From: Nonlabens sp. | GTDB taxonomy: Bacteria; Bacteroidota; Bacteroidia; Flavobacteriales; Flavobacteriaceae | Assembly: GCA_023301395.1 (NCBI GenBank) | Contig: JALZUY010000119.1 | Location: 1-9,026, forward strand | Reading direction: 5' to 3' | Length of the DNA: 9,026 bases | In this document: in pieces, positions 6,539-9,026 of the stretch | Layout: the number at the start of each line of letters is the position of its first letter | How positions within the stretch are numbered: the stretch's first letter is position 1 | Translations under genes and position numbers: made by a program | Notes under the pieces: model-generated | Told to the model about the DNA's origin: nothing | Database searches by the model: none | What the model saw: the letters and a program-made list of their open reading frames with translations, nothing else

Positions 6539-8059
6539 CTAGAAATTGAATCCTATAGTAGCCACAATGTTATTTTGAATATTGTTAACTGCAGCGCTTG
6601 AAGTAAGTCCTGTGTCAAATAATTGCTGACCATAATCTCTCTCAGCACGGTCGTAAGAAATATCTAATGTGGTTTGTCCCCAAGTATAACCTAATCCCAA
6701 GCTATAGCCAGTTAAATCATCCATGACGTTTTTATCCTTGTACGGAGATTCTTCGCTACGGTAACCTGCACGTAATGACCAGTTCTTAACACGGTACTCT
6801 CCACCTATACGTAAGGTTCCTGCCGTGGTTAAGTCTTGACTTGCTTGTTGGTTGTTAGCCGCAAAGAAGGCATCGTTTGTAGGTTTGAATTTTAAACTAG
6901 AGTAATCTCTTGAGCTATAATCAACACTTAATAATCCTTTTTTACCAAAAATATAAGCAAAACTACCAGTAATACTACCAGGAGTTCTAAGGTTGTAAGG
7001 AGCGAAAATGTTAATAACATCAGGATCAATAACCTCGTTGATCGTTCCGCCACTTCCATCTGAACGTCTTGCAGATACTGATTGTGAAATAGATTCATCA
7101 ACCTCATACCATGTAGGAGATTCATAAGTAGCACCTAATCTTATTTTATTAGTTACTTTGACAATAGCTCCTATTTGCAATGATATGCCAGATGCTTGTA
7201 CATCGAGATTGTTGTTAAAGCGTACTGCATCTACTAGTGCGCCATTATCATTTTGTTCCGCAAACGAAGTAAATCTTTGATAGTCTATATAATGTGTGTT
7301 TACATTAAGTCCTAAACTAATTTTATTCTTGATTTCCAAAGCTCCGTTGAACGATAATTTACTTTGATATCCAGACGTATTCTGAGCTAATTGTTGATCA
7401 AAAGTTCCAGTACCAGTATTTGAAACATATAAACTGTTTAAAGGATCATTGTTATCTACACCATCAATAATAAAGGATTGATAACCTAAAAAGCCTTGTT
7501 GAACTCCAAATCCTTCGTTTTCTCCTAGAAATCTATATAAACCTGAGACGGATTCATTTGGGAGAAGTTGAAAATTACTTACTTCAACACCGTTTGCAAA
7601 ATTTAAGAAATACTCAGAAATAGAAATGTTATTTGAGCCAGCAATAAATAGATTGTCATCATAGTTGCGAGTATCATCATAATTAAGGCCTAAAGAGAAT
7701 TTAGTGATAGCCGCGTTTTCTTTCTGGTTTTTATAAACAAGAACCACACCTGCCTGATTTAGGGTGAAATCGTGGTCGTTTTCCTCGTTAATAGTTCCGT
7801 TAAAGTTACTGTCTGTTTGATTTCCTGTGTAATTTAAGGAAGCACTTGCATAGTGATTTGCAAATATTACTGAACCTGCAGGGTTGGTTCCAATGGCTGT
7901 AAGGTCTCCACCTAGCGCACCAAATGCACCACTCATTCCTCTAAATCGAGCAGTTCCATAAGAGCCTTGCTGACCATAAAGTAGTCCGTCGGCAATAGTT
8001 TGGCCATAGGCTGTCAATGCACCTAGTAAAAAGGCGCCTAATAATATTGATTTTTTCAT
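6539..8059 (-). CDS. OmpP1/FadL family outer-membrane transporter
   Basis: A 506-residue outer-membrane beta-barrel of the OMPP1/FadL/TodX family, whose studied members let long-chain fatty acids or other hydrophobic compounds through the outer membrane. The signal peptide starts MKKSILLGAFLLGALTA, with cleavage likely after Gln20. The N-terminal plug-like region holds the family features GMSGAFGALGGDLTAIGTNP and NPAGSVIF (about 41-66). The remainder shows alternating aromatic/polar beta-strands, for example LSFNGALEIKNKISLGLNVN, LRIGGEYRVKNWSLRAGYR and YSLGLGYTWGQTTLDISYD, and the chain ends in Phe (ATIGFNF) as barrel proteins usually do. The ATG is 22 bases after the stop of the upstream GW/SR-rich gene, so the two form an operon, ending at the terminator at 6488-6522. 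PorV of the T9SS has the same fold but is shorter in known cases, and no evidence favours it here. Substrate unknown. Confidence 0.93.
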   Translation of the reverse strand: MKKSILLGAFLLGALTAYGQTIADGLLYGQQGSYGTARFRGMSGAFGALGGDLTAIGTNPAGSVIFANHYASASLNYTGNQTDSNFNGTINEENDHDFTLNQAGVVLVYKNQKENAAITKFSLGLNYDDTRNYDDNLFIAGSNNISISEYFLNFANGVEVSNFQLLPNESVSGLYRFLGENEGFGVQQGFLGYQSFIIDGVDNNDPLNSLYVSNTGTGTFDQQLAQNTSGYQSKLSFNGALEIKNKISLGLNVNTHYIDYQRFTSFAEQNDNGALVDAVRFNNNLDVQASGISLQIGAIVKVTNKIRLGATYESPTWYEVDESISQSVSARRSDGSGGTINEVIDPDVINIFAPYNLRTPGSITGSFAYIFGKKGLLSVDYSSRDYSSLKFKPTNDAFFAANNQQASQDLTTAGTLRIGGEYRVKNWSLRAGYRSEESPYKDKNVMDDLTGYSLGLGYTWGQTTLDISYDRAERDYGQQLFDTGLTSSAAVNNIQNNIVATIGFNF

Positions 8060-8081
8060 AATGATAATGTGTTTTTAAAGT

Positions 8082-9026
8082 CTATCCTCTACGACCACTG
8101 CTTCTAGTTGTACCACCAGATGATCTGCCTGAAGAAGATGATCTACTACTAGATGATCTCGATGACGACGATGCTGATGATGATCTGCTAGAAGAGCTTG
8201 ATCGTGAACTTCCCATTGTGGAAGTTCTTGAAGATCTACTTGAGCTGTTTCCTCGAGCTGAAGAATTGTTTGATCTTGTGGAGCTTCTTCTAGAAACTCC
8301 GGAACTATTACTATTTGTGCTACGAGAGTTTGTTGTAGTTGTAGATCTACCACGACTCACGCCATTTGTTCCACGACCTACGTTACGTCTTGTTGTGTTC
8401 CTATTGTTTACAGATGTTGTACCTCTTGAATTATTTCTACTGTTCACTATAGAATTTCTTCCATAATAACTTCTGTTTCCATTTTGATAAGCAAAAGAAT
8501 TTCTGTTGTAGAAATTGCCCCAACCGTTGTTCCAGCCACCATATCCATAGTATCTATTATTCCATCCCCAATTATTCCAGCCGAATCCTCCGCCCCAACC
8601 GAAACCATTGTTCCAGCCGAAACCGCCACCCCAATTATTCCATCCATAACCTCTATTCCAACCAAAGCCATTTCCCCAACCGAAACCATTGTTCCAGCCA
8701 AAACCGCCACCCCAATTATTCCATCCATTATTATAATAATTGATGACTACACTAGATGGGTTTTCTCCAAAACCACTATTTCCACCACCATAATTGGAGG
8801 TGTAATCTGGATTTGATTGATCATAACTTTGAGAAGAATAACTATCTACATCTGTAAAAACGCTGTCTTGAGAGAAGTTTTGTCCGTATTGTTGAGCTTT
8901 TTCATCAAATAAATTCTTGTAATAGGAACTACTGTTATCTTCATAACTCACTTCTTCTTCAACTTCTACTTGTTCTGAGTAGTTGTTATCATCACCATAA
9001 ATTCCATTTATAGCTGAATTCCAAGA
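8082..9026 (-). CDS. Low-complexity Gly/Trp/Asn- and Ser/Arg-rich protein, 5'-truncated by the window
   Basis: Function not recognised. The frame is open from the stop at 8082 to the window edge, giving 314 visible residues; the true start lies outside. A GTG at 8951 opens a shorter frame but is very probably an internal valine, since the 25 codons upstream continue the same acidic, Tyr/Asn-rich style (INGIYGDDNNYSEQVEVEEE). Visible parts: acidic and Ser/Tyr/Asn-rich (1-95), a Gly/Trp/Asn block with GWNN and GGGFGWNNGFGW units (about 100-170), an Asn/Arg/Thr region (about 170-230), and a Ser/Arg tail (about 230-314) ending RRG. From memory, similar unannotated proteins occur widely in flavobacteria, sometimes mislabelled as vitellogenin or prolyl-tRNA synthetase. 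Cotranscription with the OmpP1/FadL gene 22 bases downstream suggests an envelope location, but no signal peptide can be seen because the N-terminus is missing. Confidence 0.8.
   Translation of the reverse strand, partial: SWNSAINGIYGDDNNYSEQVEVEEEVSYEDNSSSYYKNLFDEKAQQYGQNFSQDSVFTDVDSYSSQSYDQSNPDYTSNYGGGNSGFGENPSSVVINYYNNGWNNWGGGFGWNNGFGWGNGFGWNRGYGWNNWGGGFGWNNGFGWGGGFGWNNWGWNNRYYGYGGWNNGWGNFYNRNSFAYQNGNRSYYGRNSIVNSRNNSRGTTSVNNRNTTRRNVGRGTNGVSRGRSTTTTNSRSTNSNSSGVSRRSSTRSNNSSARGNSSSRSSRTSTMGSSRSSSSSRSSSASSSSRSSSSRSSSSGRSSGGTTRSSGRRG
8574..8728 (-). repeat. 81-bp in-frame tandem duplication in the Gly/Trp block
   Basis: Two units of 81 bases (27 codons) lie head to tail from 8574. The core at 8593-8647 recurs at 8674-8728 with one mismatch in 55 bases; the first 19 bases of each unit are more diverged. 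It encodes two copies of a GWNNWGGGFGWNNGFGWG-type unit. The near identity at DNA level, including synonymous sites, points to a recent duplication or ongoing gene conversion. Confidence 0.9.

Noticed and set aside
6539..8059. Identity as PorV/LptO, the FadL-fold component of T9SS.
   Set aside because: Tempting because a T9SS cargo is next door, but the protein is longer than known PorV and shows ordinary OmpP1/FadL features. The convergent layout gives no operon link to the cargo gene.
8082..8390. Eukaryotic-like SR splicing domain in the Ser/Arg tail.
   Set aside because: The composition is similar, but there is no RNA-recognition domain and no splicing context. Low-complexity Ser/Arg tails can arise independently.
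8075..8816. Several long reading frames on both strands over the GW/SR-rich gene (minus 8075-8353 and 8447-8728, plus 8218-8466 and 8484-8816).
   Set aside because: They are repetitive shadows of the low-complexity gene: its skewed codons remove stops from other frames. None has a recognisable domain or its own start signal.
8949..8951. GTG as the start of the GW/SR-rich protein.
   Set aside because: The frame continues open upstream to the window edge with matching acidic and Tyr/Asn-rich composition, and no secretion signal follows the GTG. It is better read as an internal valine of a truncated gene.

Overview
The window comes from the chromosome of a member of the Bacteroidetes, most likely family Flavobacteriaceae. 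It is AT-rich, one gene carries a C-terminal type IX secretion system (T9SS) type B sorting domain, the clearest promoter has the Bacteroidetes -7 element TAnnTTTG, and the cysteinyl-tRNA synthetase has the flavobacterial HLGN form of its first signature. A 16-bp palindrome, CGCTTTCGCGAAAGCG, occurs twice between genes; from memory such palindromes are frequent in Nonlabens/Dokdonia-like genomes, but the genus cannot be fixed from this window.

Left part (1-2600, minus strand): three conserved housekeeping genes read leftward in the order folE (GTP cyclohydrolase I), cysS (cysteinyl-tRNA synthetase) and yidD (membrane protein insertion efficiency factor). cysS and yidD are 2 bases apart and surely cotranscribed. 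folE lies 80 bases upstream of cysS, with a palindrome in the gap. Beyond yidD the window edge carries a (TTAAAC)5 tandem repeat. No terminator for this group is visible.

Centre (2600-6530, plus strand): one gene, divergent from folE, encodes a secreted surface protein of about 1230 residues. It has a signal peptide, an N-terminal flavobacterial surface domain, two Ig/PKD-like stretches, six modules of 94-100 residues with a conserved cysteine pair and Asp-rich motifs, two further beta-type stretches, and a T9SS type B sorting domain. Its end is followed by the second palindrome copy and a strong bidirectional terminator shared with the convergent operon.

Right part (6530-9026, minus strand): a two-gene unit. 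The upstream gene runs off the window edge and encodes a low-complexity protein with an acidic and Tyr/Asn-rich part, a Gly/Trp/Asn block carrying a 27-residue tandem duplication, and a long Ser/Arg tail. Twenty-two bases further on lies an outer-membrane beta-barrel of the OmpP1/FadL transporter family.

Most of the window is conventional. The least understood parts are the GW/SR-rich protein coupled to the FadL-type porin, the modular T9SS cargo, the dispersed palindrome and the hexamer array at the left edge. No mobile element, CRISPR array, tRNA or rRNA was seen, and no stretch over 300 bases lacks a gene.
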